The position numbers and the translations under genes were made by a program. Below the pieces are notes generated by a model. It saw only the letters and a list, made by a program, of their open reading frames with translations, searched no databases and was not told the DNA's origin. From the NCBI GenBank assembly GCA_964059195.1, contig CAXKWD010000003.1, positions 15,482,606 through 15,546,605 on the forward strand: a stretch of 64,000 bases of DNA. Direction: 5' to 3'. Shown piece by piece: positions 21,384-33,404 of this stretch. This DNA is from Ectobius pallidus (Eukaryota; Arthropoda; Insecta; Blattodea; Ectobiidae). How positions within the stretch are numbered: the stretch's first letter is position 1; each line of letters starts with the position of its first letter.

Positions 21384-22910
21384 TATTGTCCGAGAGACGC
21401 TGGGAAAGGCAACATAATTCCTTTTCATAAAATGAGTAACATCTTCTTTCTAATTCTGCAGACTCAAGACTTTATGACTAGAAATTCGGTGGTTTAACCA
21501 AGTTTTACGTTATTTAAAATTATATTACAGTTTAATAGGCTAAAGCTTATAGTTCCATCCTAAACATGAAAGCTTCAGGCCTTGGAGGTAATTAGACAAT
21601 ATTTTACCCCTGCTACTTAACTGTAGAGATTAGTGGACAATATACGACCCTCATGAAAGGCGTCTTTTCTACATATTGTTTACTCCACTGTCCTGTTTCG
21701 TGTTGAATAGTTGCACCCGATATGTTAGTGTTATAATATGTCTTTTTTTTCCGACCAAGGTGTAAAAATGGCCATCCTCGCCACATCGGAAGAATGCGTA
21801 CTCTCTAAATATACTGAATCAGCTATTATTGAACATTAAGCGACCCTCATTGTATGTGATCCAAAATTAATAGCTCTCTCGGTAGCGGTCCTGTAAGGCC
21901 TAGGCAGCGTGGGCCGCATAAACGTTCCTACAAGGAAAGAGGTTAAACGAAGGAAAAGAAAGAAAGAACAACAATAATAATAGCCTAAAAATAATAATAA
22001 TAACTTACTAAGAAAGTTAGCCTTAAAAAACTGGTTGAATTGAAACAATCCTTCTTTCCTTTCATGCTCTTTGAAAACTGTAAAATTTAATAATGAATAG
22101 AGGTTTTCATACCCCTTAGGTGTTTTTTGTAATGTCACATGAAGCTATAATTTGTTTGTTTATCCTCATTAATCCTAAATATTGAACACACAAATTTAAA
22201 AAAAAAAAATCCTGTAGAATAACGACGTAAAATTGAGTAGATGGCTTTGGGGTATGTAACATCAAACAATACAGGCCTCACTACACAGATTTATTATTCA
22301 GGTGAATTGGGAATACAAATGACGTCATATGACGAGCGTCCCAATTACTTGAAGCTTATTTTGCGTCAGTACATTATTGCGGAAATCTGTTCGGGAAAAA
22401 AGTACATAGTAGGCTGTGCTAGAAGTGAAGCAACGGATAAAAAAATGACAATCACACAAGCCGTTAAGCTGTTACCATGGTAACGAGATTAGTGACAATG
22501 GCTTCATCATTCATCGAGAAACGTTGCAAAATTTCCTGTTTAGCTCAACCACGAACGACTTCTTATTTATGTCATAGGTTTAGTCTACGATAAATTGCTT
22601 GTTTTTTTTAAATAAATACATTGTTGATATTATTACCAGATCATTGGGCGCGAAGTTTTGCTGCAACGTAAATAAGAACAAAGTCAGTTAATATTCTTTT
22701 TCATGAATTTTTTCTTCATTCTATTTTTAAGTTGGATTTATGTAAAGAAAGGCACGACTTGGCTTAGAACAATAGAAATAGATGCACAAGAGTGAATTAA
22801 TAGAAGAGCCTACTGAAATACCTAAACATTCTAAACACGTGACATTACAATGCAGTTAAAGCAAGTAAAATAAGCTAAGTAGTAATAGGCCTAGTAATAA
22901 TAGTAATAAT
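21384..22910. other. unassigned DNA with a SINE fragment
   Basis: 21865-21950 ('gcggtcctgtaaggcc', 'ggcagcgtgggccgc') resembles the tail of the SINE at 6637-7095, with the same orientation of words. The 80-codon frame 22241-22483 has no recognised motif. A 'gttaccatggtaac' palindrome lies at 22473-22486 and a similar one at 23894-23907. Otherwise nothing seen. Confidence 0.4.
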
Positions 22911-23672
22911 TAGGGCAAGGCATTTGATGACCATAAAATAGTGAAAAAATTCAAAATAAAAATTGCATTTATTACCTAAAAAATATAGTGAAAAATTACA
23001 CAAAATTTAAAAAAAGAGCAATAAATTTACCACTATTACTTAAAATTACTTTTTTAAGTAATTTATTCCTAAAAGCAATTTAATACATGACAATGCGTTA
23101 TATATACATTTACAATATATAACACTTATTTTATTACTAAAGAAGTAAGTAAATTTATACTACTTGGACACCCTTAGAGAAAAAGAAATTCTTACTGAAC
23201 TAGAATGCCCATCAAATTGCCCCCTAGCAAATATGTGCCATTTAAAAAGAGAAAGAAAAATCTTTATTGCTACAAGACAAACTGCTGCGGTGTTTACAAT
23301 AAACCTGAATTAAAATGAACCATGGACACTTGGCAGATATTCTCAAATAAAAACGATTGTCTGTTGTCTGAAAGTAACGATTTGTACACGGAAAAGCTCC
23401 TCTCTACCTCCACTGAAGCATGACATAAAAATGCCGAAAATAAGCTAAAATGCTGGAAATGACCTAAAAATGCCGAAAATGACCTGAATATTGACAAAAA
23501 AAGTACCTATCTCTTGAAAATGACGAAAAATGCAAAATAAAGCAAAAATGCATAAACAAATTGCCCTTATTTAATCAATTATTTCATTATAGACCTACAT
23601 ATTTATATATATTTGAGCTATCTTTTAACCTTCATATAAAAAAGATGGAAAATCATTAAATGCCTTGCCCTA
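22911..23672 (-). mobile_element. hAT element, 762 bp, with transposase relic
   Basis: The ends 'tagggcaaggcatttgatga' and (inverted) 'tagggcaaggcatttaatga' differ at one base in 20. Flanks 'gtaataat' and 'gaaataat' give a 7-of-8 target duplication. 'atgccgaaaa/tgacctaaaa' words repeat near the right end. Confidence 0.85.
23294..23440 (-). pseudogene. hAT transposase, C-terminal dimerisation region
   Basis: The minus frame reads ASVEVERSFSVYKSLLSDNR followed by QSFLFENICQVSMVHFN and a stop. The S-V-x-x-ER-x-FS-x-x-K core is the diagnostic hAT C-terminal motif. Only the last 45 residues or so remain; the first half of the 67-codon frame translates subterminal repeat words. Confidence 0.8.
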
Positions 23673-23689
23673 GAAATAATAATAGTAAC

Positions 23690-23702
23690 AACAACAATAA
23701 TA

Positions 23703-23738
<36 letters not shown>

Positions 23739-23755
23739 GTAGTAATAATAATAAA
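23690..23755. repeat. (AAT)n microsatellite
   Basis: Interrupted 'aataat' run just beyond the hAT right flank. Confidence 0.85.
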
Positions 23756-24463
23756 ATTTACATGGAAATTCAACATCAACTAAATCTTCCTACAATCTTC
23801 TTTCCCTCAGTACAATCTCAGTAGGCTACGTACTGTACACATAAGAGAAAGTATACATGAAAAATACTGGCAATTTGTAAAAGCTGTATGCTATTACCAT
23901 GGTAACGCAATTATGACGTAACAACCAAAGCCCACGATAGTTATGGAAATGCATATACAAGGACACATATTACTGAAACATTATATGCAAAGTGCAAAAT
24001 TACCAACTCTAATTAGATTCTGCAACTGCAAGCTCTATATCGGCCTACACAACTTTTTTTTTTTTAAATGATGCATTCTTTTTTCTCCCCTCGCATAACA
24101 TTGACCTGAATATGGTTTTGGTGCAATTCTATATTCCCTCGACGAGTTGATCCTGTTCCATAGTTATGACTTCCAAAATATACGAACTGAAATCTGATTT
24201 TAGAGCATGGGTTCATTACAACGGTTGAAGATCACGGTCCAGCTCAGAATAAAACCGACGATTATGTTCCCATGAGGTCTGAAATGTAAGACTTGCTATA
24301 TTGTGGCCCTGCCAGAGAAATCCGACCATAAGTAGGAAAAATACATTTTCTAATTTGAAGGGACTCAATTCAGCATAAAATTCTGGGAATACTAAAATAA
24401 ATTATACCTCCAACTCAAAAATTGATGTTTTATGCTATTAGAAACTCTATTGTTCATAAAATA
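23756..24463. repeat. unassigned DNA; repeat L at its end
   Basis: 24300-24460 ('ggccctgccagagaaatcc', 'tctgggaatactaaa', 'gaaactctattgtt') aligns with 34695-34830, so it is a dispersed repeat. Nothing recognised in 23756-24299. Confidence 0.45.
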
Positions 24464-25900
24464 CGAGGCGCGTCCATAAAGAAACATTCCCAGGGGCCGT
24501 TTACAGAAACTAAACACAATTTCATGGAAATATTTAATACAAAAGATACAGCAAGTGTTCAGCTATTCTTCAACACATTCGCCACCGGTACTGAGACATT
24601 TCACATACCAATGGGACCATATTTTAACTGAAACCAAAATAGAGGTATATTACTGTTAACAATATAATTGAATTTTTTATTCCAGTTATGGAAATATGAA
24701 GCTCATTGAATGCCTGTGCCATAGAAGACTGCCGCCTGGTATTGGAACCACTGTGTGAAAACCATCTCCGCCTGTCTGTCGTTCTCTGTCATTTCTTGAA
24801 GTGCAGGAAAATATGGAAATCACTGGGAGCGAGGTCCGAGCTGTAGGGTGGACAACACCTCAAGAAATGACGAGGAATGACCGTGAATGACAGAGAGGAA
24901 AAGATGTTTATCACTAGGGACCGGATTCTTAGGTTTTTGCCTATTTTTTTCCTTACTTCCAAAACAAAAAGCGATCATACACTTTTTCGAATCATGTCCA
25001 AAGGATTCACCCACATTAATTCTGTGGCACCTAAAAATACCTAAATGGGGTATAAAAACCTAAATGTACCTAAACGGGATATAAAACCTAAAATATCTAA
25101 TTTAGTCTACTTTTTTGTCTTTTTTGTTTGTCACCAGTTGAGAAATCGATATTTTGCGGAGAGACAATTTTTGTCGGGTTGAAATGAATATTTTACCACC
25201 AGCGTTTCGTTCAACCCATTGTCGGCTAGAATAGACAGTATCAAGAGAGGAAGTGTAAGAGTACCGGCGTATTCCTTTTAATATATTCGTACGAACAACC
25301 ATTGTTGACGTAATGCGAGGTTGAAAGTACATTTTCTGCCTTCAAATGTACTTTAAAGAGATAACAGGAAGAACTTCACAGTAGAGAATCTTGAAAGAAA
25401 TTTAGTGATATACTGTAACCAGGAAACGTGAGGCAATCTTATTTTCACTGCTTCTTTTGATTGTTTATGCTTTGTTTCTTCAATTGTATAATATTGTCCT
25501 AAAGCAAGTTTACTCAAATTTAAGTCAATTTTGTTAAGTTAAACTTTACAAGTATTATGTATTGAATCCTATGTAGCACATTCAAATTCACTAAACCAAT
25601 TATTCTACCCGAATACGATATTTTGGACAAAAACCTAAAAAAAACTATTTCACCTATTGGAAAACCTAAAACAGGGTCTAAAAAACCTAAAAATCCGGTC
25701 CCTATTTATCACACAGTGGTTCAAATCCCTGGCGGCAGACTTCTATGACCCAGGTGTTCAAAAGTTGTTTCAGATCCGCTTGCGAATATGTTGAAAAATA
25801 GCTGAACAGTTGCTGTATCTGTTAGAATATAATATGTCCATAAAATTGTGTTTTGTTTCTGTAAACGGCCCAGGGAAACTTACTTTATGGGCTCCTATCT
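24464..25900. mobile_element. mariner family A, fold-back copy split by a hAT
   Basis: Left end 'cgaggcgcgtccataaag' after a TA; degenerate right end near 25900 ('tttatgggctcctatct'). Arms are inverted copies of the transposase 3' region, as in 19933-20603. The hAT 24915-25704 interrupts it. Closing that gap gives 'gatgtttatcacacagtgg', which aligns with 'gaaggttgtcacacaatgg' at 20383-20401. Confidence 0.8.
24915..25704. mobile_element. hAT-type MITE, 790 bp, perfect 8-bp duplication
   Basis: The ends 'tagggaccggattcttagg' and (inverted) 'tagggaccggatttttagg' differ once. 'tttatcac' is duplicated exactly at 24907-24914 and 25705-25712. Subterminal DNA repeats 'acctaaaa' words. The 76-codon minus frame 25102-25332 is not recognisable as transposase. 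Confidence 0.93.
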
Positions 25901-26572
25901 CAATTATTGTGAAAATTAGTACTTTCATTAGAAGCCTTTCTGGACTGGAAGTTATGAAAATCACAAATGAAAATTTACGACTTTATTTGATGAAACATAA
26001 TAGTAAATTATTATTGCATAAGAAATTGAATTTTAATTTCATTATATTGGAGGGAATATAAGATATAAATGAATATTGTGAGAAATGGTTTTTATTTATA
26101 ACAACGCATTCCTATCTGAATGCTTCAAAGAATTCAGATTTAATCAAGAACCGGTTCAGCACACATTTATTCCTGATATAAAACGGGTGTCGTCCACTTT
26201 CTGCACGTCATATATTTCCAATTCCTCTGTTTTCGTCAGATATATCTGATTCCTAATCAAGTTTGCCTTTGTGATATGACAGGGCCATAATTTTACTTAG
26301 GAATTGTATTAAATATACGATTATTACTCCAGGAAATAAATTAAATGGATTTGTAATATGGGTATGTAGTAATAATGAATCTTCGGCCCGTTCCCCTACC
26401 ACCGCCTACACATGTCCATCCATGTTGTACAGTGTGGTGCGTTGCTAGATTTAATTAAGTCAGTGGATCAGAAAGCGTCTGATATTTCATTACGCGGAAT
26501 ACGTAGGCCTATGTTCATGAAAGCAAGGTACCTAATGCTCAATTAACCTTTCAAAGGGCAGAACTATACTTA
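25901..26572. other. unassigned DNA
   Basis: No gene, repeat copy or transposon end recognised. One TAGGCCTA at about 26507. Confidence 0.4.
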
Positions 26573-26580
26573 CTCAATGG

Positions 26581-26893
26581 CATAGGCGTACCGAGGGGGG
26601 GTTTTGGGGGTTTGAACCCCCCCCCCATTGATTAAAAAAAGGAAAATTGTATAATTTTTTTAAGTCTGCCCATAAATTACTTTCTACAACAAAAAGCGTG
26701 GGAAGCTTAAAACTCGTTATTTTGCATCTTAATTTTTTTAATTTACCGGGGGAGGACCTACGGACGCTTAAAACTCGTTATTTTGCATCTTAATTTTTTA
26801 AATTTTCCGGGGGAGGACTTCCGGACCCCCCACTCCCCCGGACCCCACTGATGTTATAACCCCCCCCATATGGTCGGCCTGGTTACGCCTATG
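26581..26893. mobile_element. G-rich hAT-type MITE, 313 bp
   Basis: The ends 'cataggcgta' and (inverted) 'cataggcgtaacc' are flanked by an exact 'ctcaatgg' duplication (26573-26580, 26894-26901). Runs of G and C occur at both ends. An internal unit of about 58 bp starting 'gcttaaaactcgttattt' is present twice; the sister at 43952 has it once. Confidence 0.9.
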
Positions 26894-26934
26894 CTCAATG
26901 GCAATAGATAATTCCTCAGCAAGTTAAAGGAATA

Positions 26935-27172
26935 TTATCTATTTTATGGAACCCGAAGGTTCATTGCCGCGCTTACCTGAGCCCGCCATTCAACCCTATT
27001 CTATGCTAACTCTATCCAATCATCCCTCGTAAATCCCACTTCCCTTAAATCCATACTCAATATTGTCCCCCACCTACGTCTAGGTCTTCCAAGTACTCTT
27101 TTCCCTTCGGGTCTCCCAGTCAATACTTTTGAGACATGTCTTGCCTCCTCCATGCCCGCAACTTGTCCAGCC
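26935..27172 (-). pseudogene. non-LTR retrotransposon 3' end (LINE)
   Basis: The minus frame reads ARHVSKVLTGRPEGKRVLG then RPRRRW...DLREVGFTRDDWIEL and a stop, followed by 3' DNA ending near 26935. This basic GRPRRRW segment is the region after the reverse transcriptase in insect jockey/RTE-type LINEs. 5'-truncated, as retroposed copies usually are. Same family as 51850-53034 and 56113-56473. Confidence 0.75.
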
Positions 27173-27174
27173 CT

Positions 27175-27320
27175 GGGCCCATATAAAGTATAGAGGGAAA
27201 CTTTGTTTGAATAAATTAGAGTACTCTCTATGGAGTTCACAGTGACACCAACGATTCGGGGGTTTTGGGGGTACGAGTGGGGGTGGGGGATGGAAATTCG
27301 AAATTGTTGAAACCACGTCT
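27175..27320 (+). repeat. dispersed repeat J, copy 2
   Basis: Matches 11780-11905, then continues into a G-rich segment ('gggtgggggatgg'). Confidence 0.6.
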
Positions 27321-28325
27321 TGTGGAGTATGGTTGAAAAGCTCTTCATGAGTACTCTACAAATCAATAACTATTTTCTCGATAGCTCTCATATAAGGCGA
27401 GATTTGAATGTTTGGAAAAGTGTTCTTTCCTCTATTATGCAGTTATTATTGCGGGTTTGTCATGCCAAGGCTAAAGAAGAAGAGTGCTGCGCAGCGACAA
27501 TAAATTAAACAAATAGCACTTCGACTTCTACCTCAGTCTGTAGGCTTGCCTAAAGGGATTTTTGAACACACTGCCTGCCTTTAACTTACACTTCTCTTTA
27601 CAAAAGATTAAAATTAATTATCAAAAAATCAACACGTTACGATGAGCAAGGACGTCCCCTTCCCTTGAATAAATCCCTGATACAAGGCAATTGTCGGATA
27701 TTTATTGGGCTAGCAAGGTACACAAAGGAAGGCTGTTCCTATAGAGTATTTCCTCGTGGAGGATCGATCCTATGTTATTTATGACCCACATCTCCGGGGA
27801 CGCGCTTGACGCACAGTGATCGAGCTTATATTATACCCTCCCCTGAGACCTGTCACCCACCAGTGGCGTGCTGTCAACTCACGACTTCATTTCCCATCTC
27901 TCTCTCACTCACTCGTTTATCTTCCTAAAAGACGTTACCTTCTCAGGTTTAAACAACTCCTCTGGAAACCCTATTTTTAGGTGTTTCGTTGATCTACTGC
28001 AAATATGGTTAACTCTATGCCACATTAAAACATAAGTTTTCAAATATATTTTTCGTATATTTGTGGGCCCTAGCAGATTGTATGTCTACATACCTTGTTT
28101 CTCCTCTTTCTCCACTCTGATGTTCTGAATCTACAACAGAGCACGAGCATTTTGCTCATTCGGGTGTATTTCTAAATAAATATTTGGTTCTTTTCTTTCT
28201 TTTTCTTTTCTGTACTTTAATTTTGAAATTTGTAAATGTTTTTTGTTTATTTGTGTATTTTTGTATTTGTATTTGTATTTGTACATAAGTTTGTAAATGT
28301 AATTTAAATAAATAAATAAAAAATA
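27321..28325. other. no gene seen; LINE-like 3' tail at the end
   Basis: 28190-28325 is a 'ttgtatttgtatttg'-type low-complexity tract ending in (aaat)n, like a LINE 3' tail. 28045-28080 ('cgtatatttgtgggccctag') recurs at 30402-30430. Other frames here show no known motif. Confidence 0.4.
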
Positions 28326-28333
28326 CCATAGTC

Positions 28334-29699
28334 CATCGTTTCTCAACCTTTTTGAACCCGAGGACCTCTAAAATGTCTGAAAAGTTTTACGGACCGTCAA
28401 TTTTACATCTCATTTTTAAAAGTAGCCTAAGCTATATGTAGGCCTATATCTCTATCTCTATATATATAAAAGGCTTTGTCCTGACTGACTGAATGAATGA
28501 CTGACTGACTGACTGAATGACAGGAATCAACGTACAGCCTAAACTATAACAGGTAGAGACTTGGAATTTTGACAGTACCTTCGTTTCATAATGTACGTGC
28601 TCACTAAGAAAGGATTTTGAGAAATTCTGATTCTAAATGCCAAAAATTAAATGTTTTTGAAAATACTTAATCCCTTTTTACATAGAATTATCAATTCCAA
28701 ATCACAGAATATATTGTTGCCAAATGGTATCAGATGGGCTTGGAAAAAACAAATGAAATGCACTTTTGACAAATAAGAGAAGTTATCAAAATAATTCATG
28801 TTATAAATAAATATTACAGAATGAAATCCACTAAAATAATGGAATCACATAACTTTCTCTACCCTGGACATAGAGAAAACAAAACGAGGTATGGTAATGT
28901 GTATATTATTATATTATATCGCAGGTTTTTGGAGAGAAAAGTATGAAAGTGATGATGCTTTCTTTTTAATTTCATCCCCAAAACGGCTTTATGGTAACAT
29001 AAAAGTGGGAAATTTCCCGCCACGATATTACAATTTTATGTTACAGGAATTTCTGTTTCTTCTTATTTAAACCTCTACCAGGCTTGCTGTGCACTGTACA
29101 AGCGATGGTATGCAAAATTCTAGATCCTCTATCAGCCATAAAAAACTATATCAAGCGTTTTCTGAGGGAATAGTTTGAGTTTAATAAGTCGTTCTTCCTA
29201 TTTCAAATTATAAATGCCTATATAAGGACCTAGAATTGAAAATTGAAAATCCTTCATAAGTTAATTTCCAATTACAAAATACAAAACCCGGGCGACGCCG
29301 GGTCTTTTAAGCTAGTTCTTAATACTTGGGGTATTAATTATAGGTCAATAAAACAAATAAATCTAAATACATAAAACCCTTGTTAAGATAGCGCCTCTAA
29401 TAACAAATTCCGACTAAGACTTCTTTTTCAGGGGTTTGAATGAAAGAGGGAACCATAGACGTCAGTGCATCGGTGGTTTCAAACTGTGGTTCGTAACTGC
29501 AAAAATAAGGAAACCTGCAATAGGACCTGTATTTTCGAAGATTTTAAAAACTTTGACATCTAGTGCCCATTTTATGTGGAAAATGTTTACCTCTTTACTT
29601 TCCACTTCCTTTATGATATTTTTAAATTATGTCTGCGGACCATCTGCACCATCTTCACGGACCACCAGTGGTCCGCGGATCATAGGTTGAGAAACGCTG
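28334..29699. mobile_element. hAT (Charlie-like ends), 1,366 bp, with a Helitron inside
   Basis: The ends 'catcgtttctcaacct' and (inverted) 'cagcgtttctcaacct' are flanked by an exact 'ccatagtc' duplication (28326-28333, 29700-29707). The C-A-x-x-G-x-T-T-C-T-C-A-A-C-C terminus is typical of Charlie-type hATs. Removing the Helitron leaves about 500 bp without a transposase. Confidence 0.9.
28455..29315 (+). mobile_element. Helitron family 1, 861 bp, complete-looking
   Basis: Begins 'TCTCTATATATATAAAAGG' after an A, and ends with hairpin 'cccgggcgacgccggg' and CTAG before a T. (gactgaat)n-type repeats follow the 5' end. No Rep/helicase, so non-autonomous. Confidence 0.88.
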
Positions 29700-29720
29700 C
29701 CATAGTCCATGGGTATTATA

Positions 29721-30394
29721 CGAGGGTATTGTTATACAAAAATGTTAATATTTAAATAGCCTACAATTGCAGACAAATGCACACATGAAGGGACACCTTT
29801 TGTCTCTTTTTCTATATGGGCCTAGTCGCCAAGTTTCTCAACACATTTCTCCCATCGTGATACCAGTTTCAAAATACCCTGTTCATAGAAGTCCGTTCGG
29901 TTGGAGTATAGCCATCTGCGGACTGCTGTTTTCACTTCTGCATCTGACGCAAAGCGTTTATTGGCCAGGAATTTCTTCATGGGACCAAACAAATGAAAGT
30001 CCGACGGTGCCAGGTCTGGACTGTATGGAGGATGCTGGAGAATCTCCCAACCAAATTTTTTTATTTTCTCCAGAATAGCTGCATCAACATGGGGGCGAGC
30101 ATCAACCTGAAGAAGTTTGACACCATCATCATGAATGTTTGTCATGTCAGATGCAGAAGTGAAAACAGTAGTCCGCAGATGGCTATACACCAACTGAACG
30201 GTCTTCTATGAACAGGGTATTTTGAAACTGGTATCACGATGGAAGAAATGTGTTGAGAAACTCGGCGACTATATAGAAAAATAGACAAAAGATGTCCCTT
30301 CATGTATGCATTTGCTTGTAATCGTAGCCTACCTATTAAACGTTTTGTAAAAAAAAAAAAAAAAAAAAAAAGTATTCCTTTCGATCCACCCTTG
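29721..30394. mobile_element. mariner family B, fold-back copy, 674 bp
   Basis: Flanked by TA (29719-29720, 30395-30396), with ends 'cgagggtattgttatac' and (inverted) 'caagggtggatcgaaagg'. The right part (30145-30340) is an inverted copy of the left (29765-29960). A (A)23 run sits at about 30349-30371. Confidence 0.85.
29822..30193 (-). pseudogene. mariner transposase, C-terminal third
   Basis: After about residue 20 the frame reads VDARPHVDAAILEK...HPPYSPDLAPSDFHLF, then RRWLYSNRTDFYEQGILKLV. The spacing from the HDNARPH-equivalent to the Asp of APSD is 34 residues, the mariner D34D signature, but the second catalytic Asp is Val and its neighbours differ, so it should be inactive. The first 20 residues come from the inverted arm. 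The N-terminal DNA-binding half is missing. Confidence 0.85.
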
Positions 30395-30396
30395 TA

Positions 30397-31289
30397 TTTT
30401 TCGTATATTTGTGGGCTCTATCAGATTGTAGGCCTATTCCTATTTCCTCTGCCCGTACCTTAAAAATGAATTAATGTTACGATTTCGTCCAAACAAAATA
30501 ACTTTGATGGAGTTCGTTTAAAAAGTGGGATTATTTGTATTTTTTTGAGCTATTTCCAAAAGGACTTTTTTTTATGATCATCGGCGGCGAAGAAAGGAAA
30601 GTTTGTAAATATTTGTCGAAATTAGAACATTCCGTGGTATCGCGACACGCGAGTTTCGCTTTCTATGTTCCTCAATTCATGAAATAATTGAACAGACACA
30701 GCACGAAAAGGAAAGGGGACGGATCTAAATAAATCTGAATACAGCGCTGTAGTCATTATTTAAATGAACTGAAACATCTGACTGCTATAGTGGCGTAAAC
30801 AAAATTCCCCTTAATATATACGGATTAAATGAATTTTTCCTGCACTAGGAAATACCAATATCAGATTGGATAGACGCAGTGCGCATGTTCAGTAGGATGA
30901 GGAAATAATCTGGTGGTGTTTGGATCCCGATGTGTTACTGTTTATTCACAACAATGGCATACATTTTCATGAAGTTGCATACCCTGGCGCTTATAAATTG
31001 CATGGATTGACAAAACAAACACAAACAGAAATTAACATATACCAGATATATTCATTTAAATTTAAATGGAAAAATATTTAATGGATATACATGGATGGTG
31101 CGAGGTATTGTATATGACTGTATTTTGTTTATTTATGGCAGTGAAAGCATGATTTACTAACGTTTCTATCCAGTAGGCCTATGCAGTGCCAAATTAGTTG
31201 TAGTTTAAATACAACACATAATTGTCCGTGTTTGTCATAGATTCAAAATGAAATTATCATATGTTGATAGTGCTTCTCAGCATACGTAA
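30397..31289. other. unassigned DNA
   Basis: The start shares 'cgtatatttgtgggctctat' with 28045-28080. Nothing else recognised. Confidence 0.4.
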
Positions 31290-32190
31290 ATCCGAATGTT
31301 AATAACTATTTATGTATCAAGTACGCAAAATAACGCTTTAGTGGGCGAATCTAGTATAGCGGCCGAGGCTGAAATACTGGATGAGTCCGATAAAGATTTG
31401 CGTACGTGGGCACACAATATTTTTTTAGTAAAAGCTCTCTAAATAATAAGAAATGAAACAAAAATACCGTATAATTATTTATAATGGAAGGTAGTGAGTC
31501 ATTTGTTAAAGTCATTATTCTCACAGTCACCTGAATCGCGGAACAACAATTAACCGTACGTACCAATACGAAACGCATTATAATTATATGAGTAGTTTTT
31601 TGTAAACAGTAATGTATACGAACTAGTATTTATGAAAAACTTGTGAAAATATGAATGATAATCCTGAGGAAATTTCAATCCAAGGCAGAAACATCGAAAT
31701 GGAGCTGCTGGTAGCAACATCACTGCAGCAGTAGACTATGAGAAGGAATATATTGCAAGCAATCCATGGTAAGCAATGATTCTCCTGTGAACGAAGATGT
31801 GAAAAGTTGTTGGCTTATATTTGTTGTTACATGATGACGAAGGCTACCCTGTTTTGCGAAAAACCCTGGTATAGTTTCTGATCATCATAAAGAACCATGT
31901 TGGCTTAAATTTGTTGTTTTATGACCAATTATATGCTTAAATTCATGTTAAAGTTGGTGTGACTGGTCAATGCCATCTGGGTTCCGTTTATAGAATGTCA
32001 TGACGACTTTAAAGGACAAGGCCGATAAAACTGCATTTTGAATGCAGTTTGAATGCAGTTTGAATGCACTTTTATGCAATTTTAGCGGCCTTGGTTGCTA
32101 AAATGCAATTTTTCGGCGTGTTAACAATCTGACAAGCAGCCGTTTTAGAGAGCGTGTACTAATAAAATATGTTATTTTGCTCGTAGGATA
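31290..32190 (+). repeat. dispersed repeat N, copy 1
   Basis: Pieces match 46820-47640 in inverse: 'gaatctagtatagcggccg', 'tgcgaaaaaccctgg', 'gttggtgtgactggtcaatg', 'ttttcggcgtgttaac'. 'tgaatgcagtt' is repeated in tandem at 32038-32070. No frame of interest. Confidence 0.7.
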
Positions 32191-32252
32191 GCTACACTCG
32201 TCTTTAAGAGGTTGTTTTGCAAACATAACTTACCTACTCACAAAATAAAATA

Positions 32253-32793
32253 CAGGGTGTTAATGAATAACACCGAAATATTTTACCTGTGTGTAGAGGG
32301 GACATAGATAAGCAAGTTTTATTAGGAGATTTTTGCTCTATGGCTTAAAATGTGTGTGCTAGAGGGCGTTAAAGTCATTATAATTTGGTGCTCATAAGTC
32401 AATAATGAAGCAAAACAGGATTAAAATTTTCATTAAATTGACTTCATGCCTCCTTAGTGATCGATAAAAACCTGATTCTTAATCATACATCACCAGCTAT
32501 ATCATCATTTAGAGTTTTCATAATCTGCAAAATTTACAGACTAATCACATGACTGGCCGTCACTGCATTATTCTTTTTTTATTCATAACTACTGACTACA
32601 ATGTTAACAACGAAGTTCCTTTGTTTTGCATTTTTTCTAATGTTAGAAGTCAGTGGCGGCCATGCCCTGGGATATTTATTGCTGTAATAAGAAAAATTGA
32701 ATCCATAGAACAAAAATCTCCCAATAAAAGTTGCTTATCTATGTCCCCTATATACACAGGTCAAATATTTCGGTGTCATTCATTAACACCCTG
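32253..32793. mobile_element. TA-inserting MITE (Tc1/mariner type), 541 bp, copy 2
   Basis: 'cagggtgttaatgaat' ends, inverted for 85 bp or more, between TAs (32251-32252, 32794-32795). Sister of 15886-16492. The 98-codon frame 32549-32845 has no motif I recognise. Confidence 0.88.
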
Positions 32794-32795
32794 TA

Positions 32796-33404
32796 TATTT
32801 TACCACTTGTATGGTAGATTGACTGACTATGCCTATTTCAGGTAATTGTACTAAAAATAAATTTATTTAAGTCAGCAAAACAGCATATTATTTCTCTAGC
32901 AATATAAACTTGCATAACTTATGAATGTGAGTGTACTAAAAGCAGACTGACAGCTTTGCATCAAAGTTATTCCCCGGCAACGGCTTCACACAAGAAGGGG
33001 CAAAACCAAATTGCCTTGGCTTCCTTTCTGATATGAAAAGCTGGAAAATTAAATATTTTCACTCTTCTTCTTTCCAAGTGTTCTTTTTCTTCTCTCCTCT
33101 TACATTATACTTTGCTACCGTTTTATGGGATAAAGCGAGACACAGTAAAGCCATGTTGCAAAAAGCAAACTATGTTTTGTTCCAAACATGGGAAAGATAG
33201 CCCAATTACATTACACTCTCTTCAAGGGAAAAATAAAAGTACATCAAAAGAGCCTTTGTGCTAACACTTACATAAGCAATCGACTTCCAGCTTGGATTAT
33301 TCGAATTCAATTGGTTTTAGCCTGAATATTAATTTTCTAGAGAAAGCAATCCACAAGGCTAAATAGAGTGTTTTTCTCAGACCATACGCTTATTACGTAT
33401 CTAA
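32796..33404. other. unassigned DNA
   Basis: No gene or repeat recognised. Confidence 0.4.
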
